In this document: piece by piece, positions 45,301-54,945 of the stretch
How positions within the stretch are numbered: position 1 is the stretch's first letter
Layout of the letters: every line of letters starts with the position of its first letter
NCBI RefSeq assembly: GCF_011044975.1
Contig: NZ_JAAKZV010000006.1
Location: forward strand, 1-64,000
DNA: 64,000 nt
Source: Streptomyces coryli
GTDB lineage: Bacteria; Actinomycetota; Actinomycetes; Streptomycetales; Streptomycetaceae
Direction: 5' to 3'
The notes under the pieces: model-generated
The model's input: only the letters and a program-made list of their open reading frames with translations
Database searches by the model: none
Told to the model about the DNA's origin: nothing
Program-made: the position numbers and the translations under genes

Positions 45301-45975
45301 GCGGCGGTGCTGTACGTCTTCCGCACCCTGATCGCCGACGACATCCCGCTCAACAGCGGCTGCCTGAAGCCCCTCGAAGTGCGCATCCCGGAGGGCTCGA
45401 TGCTGGCGCCTGCCTACCCGGCGGCGACGGTGGCGGGAAACGTGGAGACCTCGCAGGCGGTGACCGGCGCGCTGTACGCGGCGCTCGGCGTGCAGGCCGA
45501 GGGGTCCGGCACGATGAACAACCTCACCTTCGGCAACGACCGCGCCCAGTACTACGAGACGGTGGCCAGCGGCTCGGGAGCCGGCGACGGCTTCGCGGGC
45601 GTGGACGCGGTGCAGACCCATATGACGAACTCGCGGCTGACCGACCCCGAGGTCCTGGAGTGGCGCTATCCGGTGCGGGTGGAGGAGTTCGCGGTCCGCG
45701 ACGGCAGCGGCGGCGCCGGCCGCTGGCGCGGCGGCTGCGGCGTGGTGCGCCGGCTGCGCTTCCTGGAGCCGATGACGGTGACGCTGCTGTCCGGCCACCG
45801 GCGGGTGCCCCCGTACGGCATGGCGGGCGGCGCGCCCGGCGCCCTGGGCCGTAACGCGATCGAGCGGGCGGACGGCTCGGTCAGCGCGCTGGAGGGGAGC
45901 GACACGCAGGAGGCCGGGGCCGGAGACGTGCTGGTGATCGAGACGCCGGGCGGCGGAGGCTACGGCACGCCGTAG
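42379..45975 (+). CDS. 5-oxoprolinase/hydantoinase, fused A and B subunits
   Basis: A 1198-residue fusion. The N-terminal half is HyuA-like with the ATPase-fold opening [30 protein letters not shown] and [11 protein letters not shown]; the C-terminal half, from about 690, is HyuB-like with [27 protein letters not shown] and a Gly-rich end. This matches ATP-dependent 5-oxoprolinases that open 5-oxo-L-proline to glutamate. The size agrees with eukaryotic-type single-chain enzymes. The ATGA overlap with the SGNH gene is unusual company for it and may be only transcriptional convenience. Confidence 0.92.
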   Translation: MTERWEFWIDRGGTFTDVVGKRPDGRLVARKLLSHDPERYRDAAVAGIRLTLGLGLEEPVPADRISVVKMGTTVATNALLERKGEPTALVITEGFRDALRIAYQNRPRLFDRHIVLPEALYDRVIEVPERIGAHGETVRDFAAEPVREQLQAAYRDGIRSAAIVFMHGYRHPAHERAAAELAREAGFTQVSCSHEVSPLMKLVPRGDTTVVDAYLSPILHRYVDEVASELQGIRLMFMQSSGGLREAAHFRGKDAVLSGPAGGVVGMVRASGEAGHERVIGFDMGGTSTDVSHYAGEYERDFGTEVAGVRMRAPMMSIHTVAAGGGSVLHFDGRRYRVGPDSAGAVPGPVCYRRGGPLTVTDANVMLGRVQPAHFPSVFGPGGDQPLDAAAVRETFAALADEAAAAVGDRRTPEEVAAGFTEIAVLNMANAVKKISVQRGHDVTRYALTSFGGAGGQHACAVADALGINTVIVPPFAGVLSAYGIGVAAATAIRERSVEVELGAAAMDRIRGVAEELAGITREELRADGIPDAAVSTAARVHLRYAGTDSSIPVPLGEAADMAAEFARVHRERYAFTMDKPLIAEAVSVEASSAEPEAGFGIDAPERREGALRPADRVRIFTEGRWQDADLFERTDLRPGDAVTGPAIIAEADATTVVDPGWAAAADEGGHLLLERVTPRPERVAVGTDVDPVMLEVFNSLFMAIAEQMGLRLENTAHSVNIKERLDFSCALFDADGNLIANAPHIPVHLGSMGESIKEVLRRNEGTMRPGDVYAINDPYHGGTHLPDVTVVTPVFDESGDELLFLVASRGHHAEIGGITPGSMPAFSRTIHEEGILFDNWLLVRDGQLREAETRELLGSGPYPSRAPDANIADLRAQIAANEKGIRELRKMITQFGLDVVQAYMGHVQDNAEESVRRIVAGLEDGSYRYETDGGAVIEVALHVDKATRSAVLDFAGTSAEQPGNVNAPSSVVMAAVLYVFRTLIADDIPLNSGCLKPLEVRIPEGSMLAPAYPAATVAGNVETSQAVTGALYAALGVQAEGSGTMNNLTFGNDRAQYYETVASGSGAGDGFAGVDAVQTHMTNSRLTDPEVLEWRYPVRVEEFAVRDGSGGAGRWRGGCGVVRRLRFLEPMTVTLLSGHRRVPPYGMAGGAPGALGRNAIERADGSVSALEGSDTQEAGAGDVLVIETPGGGGYGTP

Positions 45976-46035
45976 CACCGTGCGCGCGCTGGGTCATTTC
46001 GGCCATTGTCGGTGGCACCGCCTAATCTGTCCGTC

Positions 46036-47568
46036 GTGACCGCACCAGCCATCGGCGCAGCCGACCCGCAGCCGCCGGCCTCCGTCGCGCCGCCCTCCCC
46101 GGCCAGGGGACCGGCCGCCGACGAGGGCCTGGCGCGGCGGCTGCGTGCGCTCGCCTGCACCGCCCCGCTGCACGACCTCGACACCCGCAAGGCCAATCTC
46201 GCGGGGGAGTACGGCATCTATGCCATGGCCGAGGTGGCGCTCTCCGCCATCGACCTGGTCACGCTGCAGATGGACTTCGACACCGGCGCCGATCACGAGC
46301 AGGTCATCAGCAAGTTGCTGCCGCGCGCCGCCGCGCAGGCCCCGCACCGCCCGGCCGCCGAGCATGAGCGGGTGGCGCGCTGGGTGCTGGACAACCTGAT
46401 CAATGTCGGCAGCGTCGACCGCGGCTTCCGCGCCGTTTACGGCACTTTCGGCGTCGACGGCGAGTATGTCCGCCGGGACTACGACTTCAAGCTCGTCGAG
46501 GAGGTCCCGGGACCCGGCGGCGCCGTCTATCTGCGTACCACCGACGAGGCCGTCAATGTCCTGGTCGGCGCCCTCGACACCGACGTCACCAGCGCGCAGA
46601 TCGCCGCCGAGGTGAAGCTCGAGGTGCTGATCCAGCGCGGCCGCCTCGCCGACGCCCAGCTCGCCGCCGAGCAGGCGCGCTACCGGACGGTGCAGTACGC
46701 GGAGACGCTCCGCAAGGCGCTCGAGGCCACCCGCAGGAATGTCCGCGCGGTCGACTGGCTGCGCACCGTCCCCGACATGATCAACGAGGCCCTCGAGCAC
46801 GTCGCGGACCGCTATCGCCACGAGAACGCGATCCTCACCAACATCCGCCGCTCCCGCGACGAGGCCGAGGACCCGGAGCACAAGCGCCGCGCCGCCGAGC
46901 TCGTCGACATCGTGAAGGACTGCATCCGCCGCCACACCCAGCTGCAGTCGCGGCTGCTGGACGCGGGCCCGCTGTTCCGCGCCGAGCAGGACCGGCAGGC
47001 CTTCGCGCCGCCCCGGGCGCACTCGGGCGTCGATCTCTACGGGCAGCTGCTGGCGCCCGTGCTGCCGCTGCCGGTCGGCGATGCCACGCGGGTGACCGAC
47101 GCCTGGTTCGCGCACGGCACCGGGCTGCGCACCCCGCACACGCCGCGGATGGGCGACCTGGTCGAGCTGCTGTTCACGCCGCCCGTGGAGCGCGATCACC
47201 TGGGCTCGGAGATGCCGGAGCCGGATCTCATCGAAACCCCGGACGACAGCCGCTTCAGCGAGGAGCAGCTCGCCTCGGCGATGGAGCTGCTCGATCTGCC
47301 CGTCGACGCCCCGCGGCGGCTGTCCGGGCTGCTCGCCGAGGCGCGCCGCCGCGACCCCTCGCTGCCGTATCTGATCGCGCTGCTGTCCGTGCACGCCGCC
47401 TCGCCGCCCGTCGGCTCGGCGTACCGGCAGGGCGAGCAGCGGCTGCTCTTCGCCGTCGACGACGGCACGGAGCTGGACGACCCCGAGTTCGGTGGCGCCG
47501 ACCTGATCGTCGGCACCGCAGGGCTCGACGCGGCCGGGATGGCCGCGGACCGCGCGGAGGCGAGCTGA
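46036..47568 (+). CDS. Kleisin-like subunit of an SMC-type complex (MukF/MksF position)
   Basis: A 510-residue, mostly helical protein with no catalytic motif. A helical N-terminal region ends with a winged-helix-like pair, then a long charged helix (about 190-250), and a C-terminal region that could cap an ATPase head. Size, order and composition match the first gene of MksFEB/JetABC operons, but no specific family signature was recognised, so the kleisin role is inferred. GTG 46036 is chosen; a -10-like TAATCT at 46023-46028 would give a leaderless transcript. TTG 46006 is also open. It is followed at 1 nt by the second gene. Confidence 0.6.
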   Translation: MTAPAIGAADPQPPASVAPPSPARGPAADEGLARRLRALACTAPLHDLDTRKANLAGEYGIYAMAEVALSAIDLVTLQMDFDTGADHEQVISKLLPRAAAQAPHRPAAEHERVARWVLDNLINVGSVDRGFRAVYGTFGVDGEYVRRDYDFKLVEEVPGPGGAVYLRTTDEAVNVLVGALDTDVTSAQIAAEVKLEVLIQRGRLADAQLAAEQARYRTVQYAETLRKALEATRRNVRAVDWLRTVPDMINEALEHVADRYRHENAILTNIRRSRDEAEDPEHKRRAAELVDIVKDCIRRHTQLQSRLLDAGPLFRAEQDRQAFAPPRAHSGVDLYGQLLAPVLPLPVGDATRVTDAWFAHGTGLRTPHTPRMGDLVELLFTPPVERDHLGSEMPEPDLIETPDDSRFSEEQLASAMELLDLPVDAPRRLSGLLAEARRRDPSLPYLIALLSVHAASPPVGSAYRQGEQRLLFAVDDGTELDDPEFGGADLIVGTAGLDAAGMAADRAEAS

Positions 47569-47569
47569 G

Positions 47570-48475
47570 ATGTCCGACATGACCACCACCGAGCAGCAGT
47601 CCGCGGACGGATCAGGGACGGGTGCGCACCCGATCACCCCGGCCGACACCGCCGACGCGGCCCGGCTCGTCGCCTTCGGCCTGCAGCCGAAGCTGCTCCC
47701 GGCCCGCGACCTGGAGTACGCCGAGCTGCTGCGCCGCTATCGCGACGAGCCCGCTTTCGCGCGCCTCGCCGACGCCGTCGCCAGCGGCCTCGGCCTGATC
47801 GTGCTGGAGGTCTCCACCCGCGCCGGAATGGCCGTGACCGCCGCCGAGGACTCCGTCTTCGCGGTACGGATGGGCGACTACGCCCGCCGCGCCAGCACCG
47901 ACGCCTCCGACCGCTTTCTGCACGGGCTCGCCCATCTCGCCGTCGCCGCGATGGCGTTCCCGCGCCCCGAGGACCTCGCCGACGACGGCTACATCGGCCG
48001 GATCACCGTCAACGGCGTGGACGCCTTCGTCCGCCAGGCCTGCCGCCGGCTGGAGGAGCGCGCCGACGCCGCGGGCGAGAACACCGACCCGGCCTCCGAC
48101 GCGCCCGGGCTGGAAGCGGCCTGGCGGGTGTACGCGCGGCGCAGCGCCACCGGCGCCACCAAGGACGCCCGCCGGCTGGCCGGCTCCACCACCGGCATCA
48201 TCGGCAAGGCCGTCGCCTTCCTCACCGACTCCGGCTTCCTCCAGCGCACCTCGGACGACGCCGGCGGTACGTATCGCACCACCGCTCGTTATCAGCTGCA
48301 GGTCCGCGACATGGCGGGCAGCGCCGCCATGTCCGAGCTGCTCGAGCTCGGTGTCGTGCCGGTGGGGGACGGCAGCGCCTCCCTGGTGCCCGCCGAAGAG
48401 CTCCTCGAGGAGGAGCTCGTTCCGGGGGCCGGGCTGCCCTTCTTCCCCGAGCAGCCCGGCCACCCGGACGCCTGA
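47570..48475 (+). CDS. Winged-helix (KITE-like) subunit of an SMC-type complex (MukE/MksE position)
   Basis: A 301-residue protein. Residues about 195-245 (RLAGSTTGIIGKAVAFLTDSG, then FLQRTSDDAGGTYRTT) look like a winged helix, and a second helical domain precedes it. Acidic C-terminus. It lies between the kleisin-like gene and the SMC-like gene with short spacers, as MukE/MksE/JetB do. Function as the KITE-type bridge is inference from order and fold pattern. Confidence 0.6.
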   Translation: MSDMTTTEQQSADGSGTGAHPITPADTADAARLVAFGLQPKLLPARDLEYAELLRRYRDEPAFARLADAVASGLGLIVLEVSTRAGMAVTAAEDSVFAVRMGDYARRASTDASDRFLHGLAHLAVAAMAFPRPEDLADDGYIGRITVNGVDAFVRQACRRLEERADAAGENTDPASDAPGLEAAWRVYARRSATGATKDARRLAGSTTGIIGKAVAFLTDSGFLQRTSDDAGGTYRTTARYQLQVRDMAGSAAMSELLELGVVPVGDGSASLVPAEELLEEELVPGAGLPFFPEQPGHPDA

Positions 48476-48512
48476 GTCCCCCGCCAGCCACCCGACGACC
48501 TGAAGAGAGTCC

Positions 48513-51500
48513 ATGTACGAGCTGTCCCGGATCCGCCTCTACTCCATCGGGCCCGCCGGCGCGCGCTACGCGGACACCGTGCTGGACCTGCGCGGCGTCG
48601 GCGACCCGGTGGCGCAGCCGGCGCCCGCCCAGGGGGACTTCTTCGAGGACGAGCCGAGCGGGCCGCCGCGCCGGCCCGCGCCCGCGGGCGTGCTCTTCCT
48701 GGAGAACGGCGGCGGCAAGTCCGTACTGCTCAAGCTGATCTTCTCCGTCATGCTGCCGGGACACCGCAACACCCTGGGCGGCGCCAGCTCCGGCGTGCTG
48801 CGGAAGTTCCTGCTCGCCGAGGACTGCGGGCATGTGGCCCTGGAGTGGCAGCACACCCTCACCGGCGAGACGGTCGTCGTCGGCAAGGTGAGCGAGTGGC
48901 GCGGGCGGCAGGTCTCCAGCGACCCGCGGAAGTTCGCCGAGTCCTGGTACTCCTTCCGGCCTGGCCCCGGGCTGAGCCTCGACTCGCTGCCGGTCGCCGA
49001 GCGCGGCCGCCGCCGCACGATGAAGGGCTTCAAGGACGCGCTCACCGAGGCCGGAAAGGCGTATCCGCACCTGGAGATCGGCTGGGAGGACATCCACGAG
49101 CGCTGGAACGAGCACCTCGGCGAGCTCGGCCTCGACCCCGAACTCTTCCGCTACCAGCGCGAGATGAACGCCGACGAGGGCGAGGCCGCGGGCCTCTTCG
49201 CCGTCAAGAACGACTCCGACTTCACCGACCTGCTGCTCCGCGCCGTCACCGACACCCGCGACACGGACGGCCTCGCCGACCTGGTGCACGGCTTCGCGCA
49301 CAAGCTCGGCCGCCGCGCCGAACTCACCGCGGAGCGCGACTTCACGGCAGGCTCCGTTGACCTGCTGCAGGCGATCGTGGAGGCCGCCGAGCGGCGCGAC
49401 CGGGCCCGGGACATCCACGGCGGCGCCGAGCGCCGCACCCGCTCTCTGGTGCAGCGACTCGCCGCCCGAGCCGGGCAGGAGAGCGAGCGCGGAGCCGCGG
49501 TCGCCGGGCAGCTCGCCGACGCCGCGCACACGGTCGGCGATGCCGAGTCCCGCCGCGCCCGCAGCGAGGCGATCGCCGCCGAACTGGCCTACCGGCACGC
49601 CTCCCTCGCCCTCACCGCCGCCGAGAAGTCCGCCGCCCGCCTGAAGCGCGAGCTGGCCGACGCCCGTACCCAGCAGTCCGCCTGGCAGGCGGCGGAGGCG
49701 GTGCTCCGGCACCGTACGGCGGCGGACCGCGCGGCCAGGGTGTCGGCGGCGATCCACGAGGCGGAGCGGGACGCGGCCCCCGCGCTCGCCGCGCGGGCCA
49801 AGGCGGCCGGCGCCCTGATCCGCGCCCTGGACGCGGCCGCCGACGACGGCGAACGGCGCGCCAACGAGGCGGACGAGCGCGCCGCCGCACTCCAGGAGGA
49901 GGGCGAGGCCGCCCACCGCGACGCCACCGCCGCCGCCACGGCCGCGCAGCGCTCGCGCAGCGAGGCCGACCACCTGGGCCAGCGCCTGGCGGAGGTCCAG
50001 GAGGAGACCGCCGAGGCGGTACGGGCCGGCTGGCTCGACGGCACCGCCCCCGACACGGACCCGGCCAGGGCCGCCCTGGCCGCGAGCGACGCGGAAAAGG
50101 CAGCGGTGGCGTCATGGGACGCGGCCCGCGAGCTGGCCACCCGCACCGGCGAACGGGCCCAGGAAACCGCGGCGGAACTGGCCCGCGCGGAGCTGGCCGC
50201 GGCCCGAGCGGCGGACGCGGCGGAGGCCGCCGCGTCGGCGTACGGCGCGGAGCACGCGGAGGCGACGGCGCTGGCGGGGGAGGAGCGGCTGGCGGAGCTG
50301 CTGGGGTTGCCGGGCGGCGGAACCAACACTCAAGCCCGGCCGGCGCTTGAGGCCGAGGCGCGGAGCGCTGATCGGGGTCCGGTGCGGAGCCCCGGGAGCG
50401 ACACCGGCCCTCTCACCGCCGAAGAGCTCGACCGCAACGCCGAAGCCCTCCGCGAACTCCTCGACGAATGCGTCGGCACCGCGGAGCGCCAGCTCTTCGA
50501 CCTCCGCACCGCCGCCGCCGACGACGCCCGCATCCTCGGCGCCCTCGGCGACGGCGGCCTGCTCCCGCCGGGCCCGGACGTATTGCACACCGTCGAATTC
50601 CTCGGCGAGCACGGCGTCCCCGCCCTCCCCGGCTGGCGCTATCTCGCGCAGGCTGTCGACCCCGCCGACCACGCCCGCGTCCTCGCGGCCCGCCCCGAGC
50701 TCGTCGACGGCGTCGTCATCACCGACCCGGACACCCACGAGCGCGCCCGCGAGATCCTCGACGAGGCCGCGCTGCTGCCCCGTTCGGCCGTCGCTGTCGG
50801 CACCGCCGCCGCGCTGCTCGCCCCCACCGGCAAGGACGAGCGCGACGGCGTCTTCCTGGTCCCGCCCAACCCGGCGATGCACGACGAACACGCCGCCGAC
50901 GACGAACGCCGCCGGCTCCGCGACGACGCCATGGTCCGCGACGAGGACATCCGCGTCCTCGCGGCCCGCGTCGCCGAGGACCGCGCGCTCGCCGCCCGCC
51001 TCGCCTCCTGGCGTACGGGCTGCCCGCCGGGCCGCCTCGCCGAGCTGGCCGAGGCCGCGGAGACGGCCCGTACCACCGCCGCCGACACCGCCAAGCAGCT
51101 CGCCGAGGCGCACACCGCCCGCGACGAGGCGGCGGAGGCGGCCACCGAGGCCGCGGCCGTACGGGAAGAGCGGCAGGAGGCCGCGCAGCGCGCCCGCCGC
51201 TCCGCCGACGCCCTCGCGGGCCTCGCGCACCGGCTGCGGGAGCGCTCCGCCTGGGCCGCCCGGGTACGTGAACTCACCGACGAGGCCGCCGAGTCCGAGA
51301 CCAAGGCGGCCGCCTGCCTGGAGCGGGCCCGCGCCGCCGACGAGGAGCGCCGCACCGCGCAGCGCTCCGCCGACGACACCCGCCGCACCGCCCACGCCCT
51401 GCGCGCCGAGCGCGCCGAGATCGCCGGCAGCCCCGACGACATCGACGACGAGCCGCCCACCGCCTCCCTCCCGGCACTCCGCGAGGCGTACCGGACCGCC

Positions 51501-53117
51501 TCCCAGGTCTACGAGAAGGTCGGCGTCGGCGCCGACCTGCGCGCCGAGCAGGCCCGCGCCGAAGGCGACGCCACCGCCGCCCTCACCGAGCTCGGCCGGC
51601 TCAGCAACAAGGTGCGCACCCGCGCCGAACAGCTCCTCGAAGGCACCGAGGGCGCCGACGCCCCCTCCCGCCAGGCCGCCGCCGCCCGCGCCGAACAGCT
51701 CGTGCAGACCCTGGAGTCGCGCGCCTCGGCCGCCAGCGAGCAGCTCGGCCGGCTGCGCGGCGAGACCGAGCGGCTCGCCCCGGCCGACGGCGAGGCGCAC
51801 GCCGAGCTCCCCGACGAGCTCGTCCCCGCCGATGCCGAGGAGGCCCAGTCCCGGCTCCGCACGGCGACCGCCGAAGTCGCCACGCACCACGCCGCCGTGG
51901 AGGAGGCCCGCGCGGCGCACGAGGAGCTCCTGTACACCCATCGCGCCGCGGACGAGGCGGCTCGCGGCTTCGAGGAGACGGCGGCCCAGCTGCGCGATCT
52001 GCTGCGCGGGCAGCCCGACGAGGAAAGCGACGCCGACGACGCGGAGCCGTACGCCGCGGCCCTCGAGCAGGCCCGCCAGGCCGCCGCCGAGGCCCGCCGC
52101 TCGCTGCGCGGCTGCGCCGCCGACCTGCAGGCGGCCGAGTCCGCGCTCCGCGACACCAGCGACATCCTCGTACGGCACGCCAACTCCACCCGCTACGAGG
52201 CCGTCCGCACCCCCGCCCGGCAGCAGATCCGCGAGCTGCCCGCGGCCGTGCTGCCCGACCACGCCGACAAGTGGCTGGCCGCCTTCGCGCCCCGGCTGCG
52301 CGTCCTCACCGACGAACTGGACCAGCTGGAGCGCAACCGCGACAGCATCGTCGACCGGCTGCGCGGCCTGGTCGAGTCCTCCCTCGCCACGCTCCGCTCG
52401 GCCCAGCGGCTGTCGCGGCTGCCGGAAGGGCTCGGCGAATGGTCGGGCCAGGAGTTCCTGCGCATCCGCTTCGACGACCCCGACCAGGCCGAACTCACCG
52501 AGCGCCTCGGCGAGGTCATCGACGAGGCCACTCGCGCCGCCGTCCGCAAGGGCGGCGACATGCGGCGCGACGGCATGTCGCTGCTGCTGCGCGGCGTCGA
52601 CGCGGCGCTGAAGCCGCGCGGCGTCTCCGTCGAGATCCTGAAGCCGGACGCGGTGCTGCGCGCCGAGCGGGTCCCGGTCGGGCAGATGGGCGACGTCTTC
52701 TCCGGCGGCCAGCTGCTCACCGCCGCCATCGCCCTGTACTGCACGATGGCCGCCCTCCGCAGCAACGACCGCGGCCGCACCACCGAATCGGAGCACCGCC
52801 ACGCGGGGACGCTCTTCCTCGACAACCCGATCGGCCGCGCCAACGCCACCTACCTGCTGGAGCTGCAGCGCGCCGTCGCCGACGCCCTGGGCGTCCAGCT
52901 GCTGTACACGACGGGCCTGTTCGACACCACGGCGCTGGCGGAGTTCCCCCTCGTCATCCGCCTCCGCAACGATGCGGACCTACGCGCCGGCCTGAAGTAC
53001 ATCAGCGTCGAGGAGCACCTCCGCCCCGGCCTGCCCGAGCAGTCCAACGGCGAGACGGTGCACGGCGAGGTCACCGCCACCCGGATCTTCCGTAAGACGG
53101 CGGCTGTCGCGGAATGA
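48513..53117 (+). CDS. SMC-like coiled-coil ATPase (MukB/MksB/JetC type)
   Basis: A 1534-residue ATPase. Walker A ENGGGKS is at 64-70. Two very long Ala/Glu/Arg-rich coiled coils (about 255-600 and 830-1260) flank a globular hinge-like region (about 630-800). The C-terminal head has signature FSGGQLL near 1399 and Walker B LFLDNPIG near 1435, with Asn where most SMC proteins have the catalytic Glu. It would load on or translocate along DNA with the two small subunits upstream. No JetD-like nuclease follows. A Streptomyces-type repeat is inserted in frame at 50329-50407. Confidence 0.82.
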   Translation: MYELSRIRLYSIGPAGARYADTVLDLRGVGDPVAQPAPAQGDFFEDEPSGPPRRPAPAGVLFLENGGGKSVLLKLIFSVMLPGHRNTLGGASSGVLRKFLLAEDCGHVALEWQHTLTGETVVVGKVSEWRGRQVSSDPRKFAESWYSFRPGPGLSLDSLPVAERGRRRTMKGFKDALTEAGKAYPHLEIGWEDIHERWNEHLGELGLDPELFRYQREMNADEGEAAGLFAVKNDSDFTDLLLRAVTDTRDTDGLADLVHGFAHKLGRRAELTAERDFTAGSVDLLQAIVEAAERRDRARDIHGGAERRTRSLVQRLAARAGQESERGAAVAGQLADAAHTVGDAESRRARSEAIAAELAYRHASLALTAAEKSAARLKRELADARTQQSAWQAAEAVLRHRTAADRAARVSAAIHEAERDAAPALAARAKAAGALIRALDAAADDGERRANEADERAAALQEEGEAAHRDATAAATAAQRSRSEADHLGQRLAEVQEETAEAVRAGWLDGTAPDTDPARAALAASDAEKAAVASWDAARELATRTGERAQETAAELARAELAAARAADAAEAAASAYGAEHAEATALAGEERLAELLGLPGGGTNTQARPALEAEARSADRGPVRSPGSDTGPLTAEELDRNAEALRELLDECVGTAERQLFDLRTAAADDARILGALGDGGLLPPGPDVLHTVEFLGEHGVPALPGWRYLAQAVDPADHARVLAARPELVDGVVITDPDTHERAREILDEAALLPRSAVAVGTAAALLAPTGKDERDGVFLVPPNPAMHDEHAADDERRRLRDDAMVRDEDIRVLAARVAEDRALAARLASWRTGCPPGRLAELAEAAETARTTAADTAKQLAEAHTARDEAAEAATEAAAVREERQEAAQRARRSADALAGLAHRLRERSAWAARVRELTDEAAESETKAAACLERARAADEERRTAQRSADDTRRTAHALRAERAEIAGSPDDIDDEPPTASLPALREAYRTASQVYEKVGVGADLRAEQARAEGDATAALTELGRLSNKVRTRAEQLLEGTEGADAPSRQAAAARAEQLVQTLESRASAASEQLGRLRGETERLAPADGEAHAELPDELVPADAEEAQSRLRTATAEVATHHAAVEEARAAHEELLYTHRAADEAARGFEETAAQLRDLLRGQPDEESDADDAEPYAAALEQARQAAAEARRSLRGCAADLQAAESALRDTSDILVRHANSTRYEAVRTPARQQIRELPAAVLPDHADKWLAAFAPRLRVLTDELDQLERNRDSIVDRLRGLVESSLATLRSAQRLSRLPEGLGEWSGQEFLRIRFDDPDQAELTERLGEVIDEATRAAVRKGGDMRRDGMSLLLRGVDAALKPRGVSVEILKPDAVLRAERVPVGQMGDVFSGGQLLTAAIALYCTMAALRSNDRGRTTESEHRHAGTLFLDNPIGRANATYLLELQRAVADALGVQLLYTTGLFDTTALAEFPLVIRLRNDADLRAGLKYISVEEHLRPGLPEQSNGETVHGEVTATRIFRKTAAVAE
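50329..50407 (+). repeat. Streptomyces-type palindromic repeat inserted in frame in the SMC-like gene
   Basis: Arms CTCAAGC (50329-50335) and GCTTGAG (50345-50351) surround CCGGCCGGC, followed by GAGGCCGAGGCGCGGAGCG and a GGGTCC...GCGGAGCCCC-type second palindrome. This matches my recollection of a repeat common between genes in Streptomyces. Here it encodes about 26 residues (from TNTQARP to about GSDTG) at the coiled-coil/hinge junction and keeps the frame open. Confidence 0.65.
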
Positions 53118-53220
53118 CCGCCCGGCGGTTGGTATATGCCAAAAGGCCCGAAGTTCCCCGGCACACCTGACCCGCCGGTTACTTTCGGCCCGGCAGTTCT
53201 GACCAGAAACGGGGGCGCCG

Positions 53221-54291
53221 GTGTCGGAACAGCGGCAGGGAAGCGGCCCGGGCTTCGGGCGCCGGGTGCTGGACGTCCTCTTCAGCGGACTCCCCGGCGA
53301 GCCCGGCACACCGAGGCGCGTGCGCTTCGTCGCCTGGGCGGTCCTCGTGACCGTGGGCATCACTGCCGGGCTCTGCGTCGGCTACTTCTGGATCGGGGCC
53401 GAGCAGCGGGCGGAACTCGCCCCGCCGCACAAGGACGCGGAGGCGTCCGCCGAGGACGACGCGCAGGACCGGCTCGACCGCAAGCAGGCGCCGTTCCAGG
53501 TACGGGGCGTGCGCTACGACTGGTCGTACCAGGACAAGGAGGTGTGGGCCTGGGCGCTCGACCGGAAGTTCACGGCCGCCGAGGCCGAGCAGCTCGAACG
53601 GCTCGGTGAGCACACCTTCCGGCGGCCCAGCGGCGGCGCGGACCCCGAGAAGGCCCTCAGGGACTGGCTCAGGTCCAAGGGCGCCCGGCCCATCCTGACC
53701 GGCGACCAGTGCGACGGAGTACGCGGCTGCTACCACCCCGCCCAGGGAATGGCGGCGGTGCAGGTCACGCTGAAGGGCACCCGGGACAAGCCCGTGACCA
53801 TCACGGATTTCGAGGCGCGGCTGGACCGGAAGTCCTGCCGCCCGTCCGCGGCCGTGACCATCATCGACCGGGCGACGGCCGGCAGCCAGAGCGTGAAGGG
53901 CCTCACCTTCAACCTCGAGGAGCAGCCGGCGCCCGCGTGGACGAAGGCCACGCCGGACGCGGAGGCGGCGAAGTACACCGACGCCCAGTACGAATCGCTG
54001 TCCGTCAACGAACCCGACTCGCGGCTGAAGTTCGAGGCGGTCTGGAACGGCGGCTCCCGGTGGACCGGCGGCTCCCGCGATCAGGTCTGCGACTGGGTGA
54101 TCGATGCGACGTACGAGGCCTCGGACAAGCAGGACACGCTGACGATCGACGATCACGGAAAGCCCTTCCGCGTCGAAAGCGCCGCGGACTACGAAGAGCG
54201 GTGGACGCTGGGCATCGGCGAGACCTTCAGGTGCACGAAGGCCAAGCCCACCACGGCCACCCCGGACCAGGCGTGCGACCCGCGCTCGTAA
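53221..54291 (+). CDS. Single-pass membrane protein of unknown function
   Basis: A 356-residue protein. The N-terminal 33 residues are cytosolic and basic, a membrane helix spans about 37-59 (FVAWAVLVTVGITAGLCVGYF), and about 290 residues face outside. The outer part has four cysteines in two local pairs (CDGVRGC and later) and is rich in Asp, Lys and Thr. It follows the SMC-like gene by 103 nt on the same strand, but nothing links them functionally. GTG 53221 start. It is convergent with the next gene. Confidence 0.7.
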   Translation: MSEQRQGSGPGFGRRVLDVLFSGLPGEPGTPRRVRFVAWAVLVTVGITAGLCVGYFWIGAEQRAELAPPHKDAEASAEDDAQDRLDRKQAPFQVRGVRYDWSYQDKEVWAWALDRKFTAAEAEQLERLGEHTFRRPSGGADPEKALRDWLRSKGARPILTGDQCDGVRGCYHPAQGMAAVQVTLKGTRDKPVTITDFEARLDRKSCRPSAAVTIIDRATAGSQSVKGLTFNLEEQPAPAWTKATPDAEAAKYTDAQYESLSVNEPDSRLKFEAVWNGGSRWTGGSRDQVCDWVIDATYEASDKQDTLTIDDHGKPFRVESAADYEERWTLGIGETFRCTKAKPTTATPDQACDPRS

Positions 54292-54298
54292 CCGCAGG

Positions 54299-54940
54299 TC
54301 ATCCCGCGGCCGGCAGCCTGCCCAGCCGTTCCACCACGCCCTCGTCGTAGCCGTAACGGCCGCGCAGCAGTGCCTCCATGCGGTCGCGGAGCGTGCGGGC
54401 GCGGTCCAGGTGGCCGTCCTCGCGGCGCAGGTCCGCGTCCACCCGCAGCAGCTCGGCCGACTCCGCCTCGACCACGAAGCTGCGCAGCTCCGCGAGGTCG
54501 AGCCGGCGGTTCAGCTCGTACACCGCGTCCCGCCACTCATGCAGCAGCGCGACGAGCTCCGCGTGGCTGCGGTGCGCGAACACGCCGGACACCAGCGCCG
54601 TGTCCGTGGCCGAGAGCACCGGGCGCGGGAAGACCCGGTGCACGGGCCGGCCCGGGTCGAGGGGCTCGAAGCGGCGGTCGGTGAGGATCGCGGTGTTCTT
54701 CAGCAGCTCGTCCGTGAGCGCGTGCAGCGCCTGGCCCTCCCGCTCCTGCGCCGCCGCCCGCCGCTCGGCGAACACCCCGCTGATCGCCGCCACCAGCGCG
54801 AGCGTCTGGATCACCGGCTCCCACTTGGGCGTCGCCGTCACCAGCCAGCTGACGCACACGCCGAGCGCGACGGCCAGCGCGGTGAAGGTCAGTACGGAAT
54901 ACGCCGCCGAGCGCCGCCCGCTCGACCTGCCGCCCGCCAC
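54299..54940 (-). CDS. Two-helix membrane protein of unknown function
   Basis: A 213-residue protein with two N-terminal membrane helices (about 13-33 and 42-58) and a long charged helical cytosolic domain rich in Arg, Glu and Leu. No enzymatic motif. The GTG start at 54940 lies 5 nt after the methyltransferase stop, so both are in one transcript and may work together. Homologues unknown to me. Confidence 0.65.
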   Translation of the reverse strand: MAGGRSSGRRSAAYSVLTFTALAVALGVCVSWLVTATPKWEPVIQTLALVAAISGVFAERRAAAQEREGQALHALTDELLKNTAILTDRRFEPLDPGRPVHRVFPRPVLSATDTALVSGVFAHRSHAELVALLHEWRDAVYELNRRLDLAELRSFVVEAESAELLRVDADLRREDGHLDRARTLRDRMEALLRGRYGYDEGVVERLGRLPAAG

Positions 54941-54945
54941 CGCGG

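Noticed and set aside
41986-45978. 1330-codon open frame on the minus strand
   Set aside because: It is the antisense shadow of the GC-rich oxoprolinase gene, with no coding-like composition.
46036-53117. Complete Wadjet (JetABCD) defence system
   Set aside because: No JetD-like nuclease gene follows; the next genes are membrane proteins.
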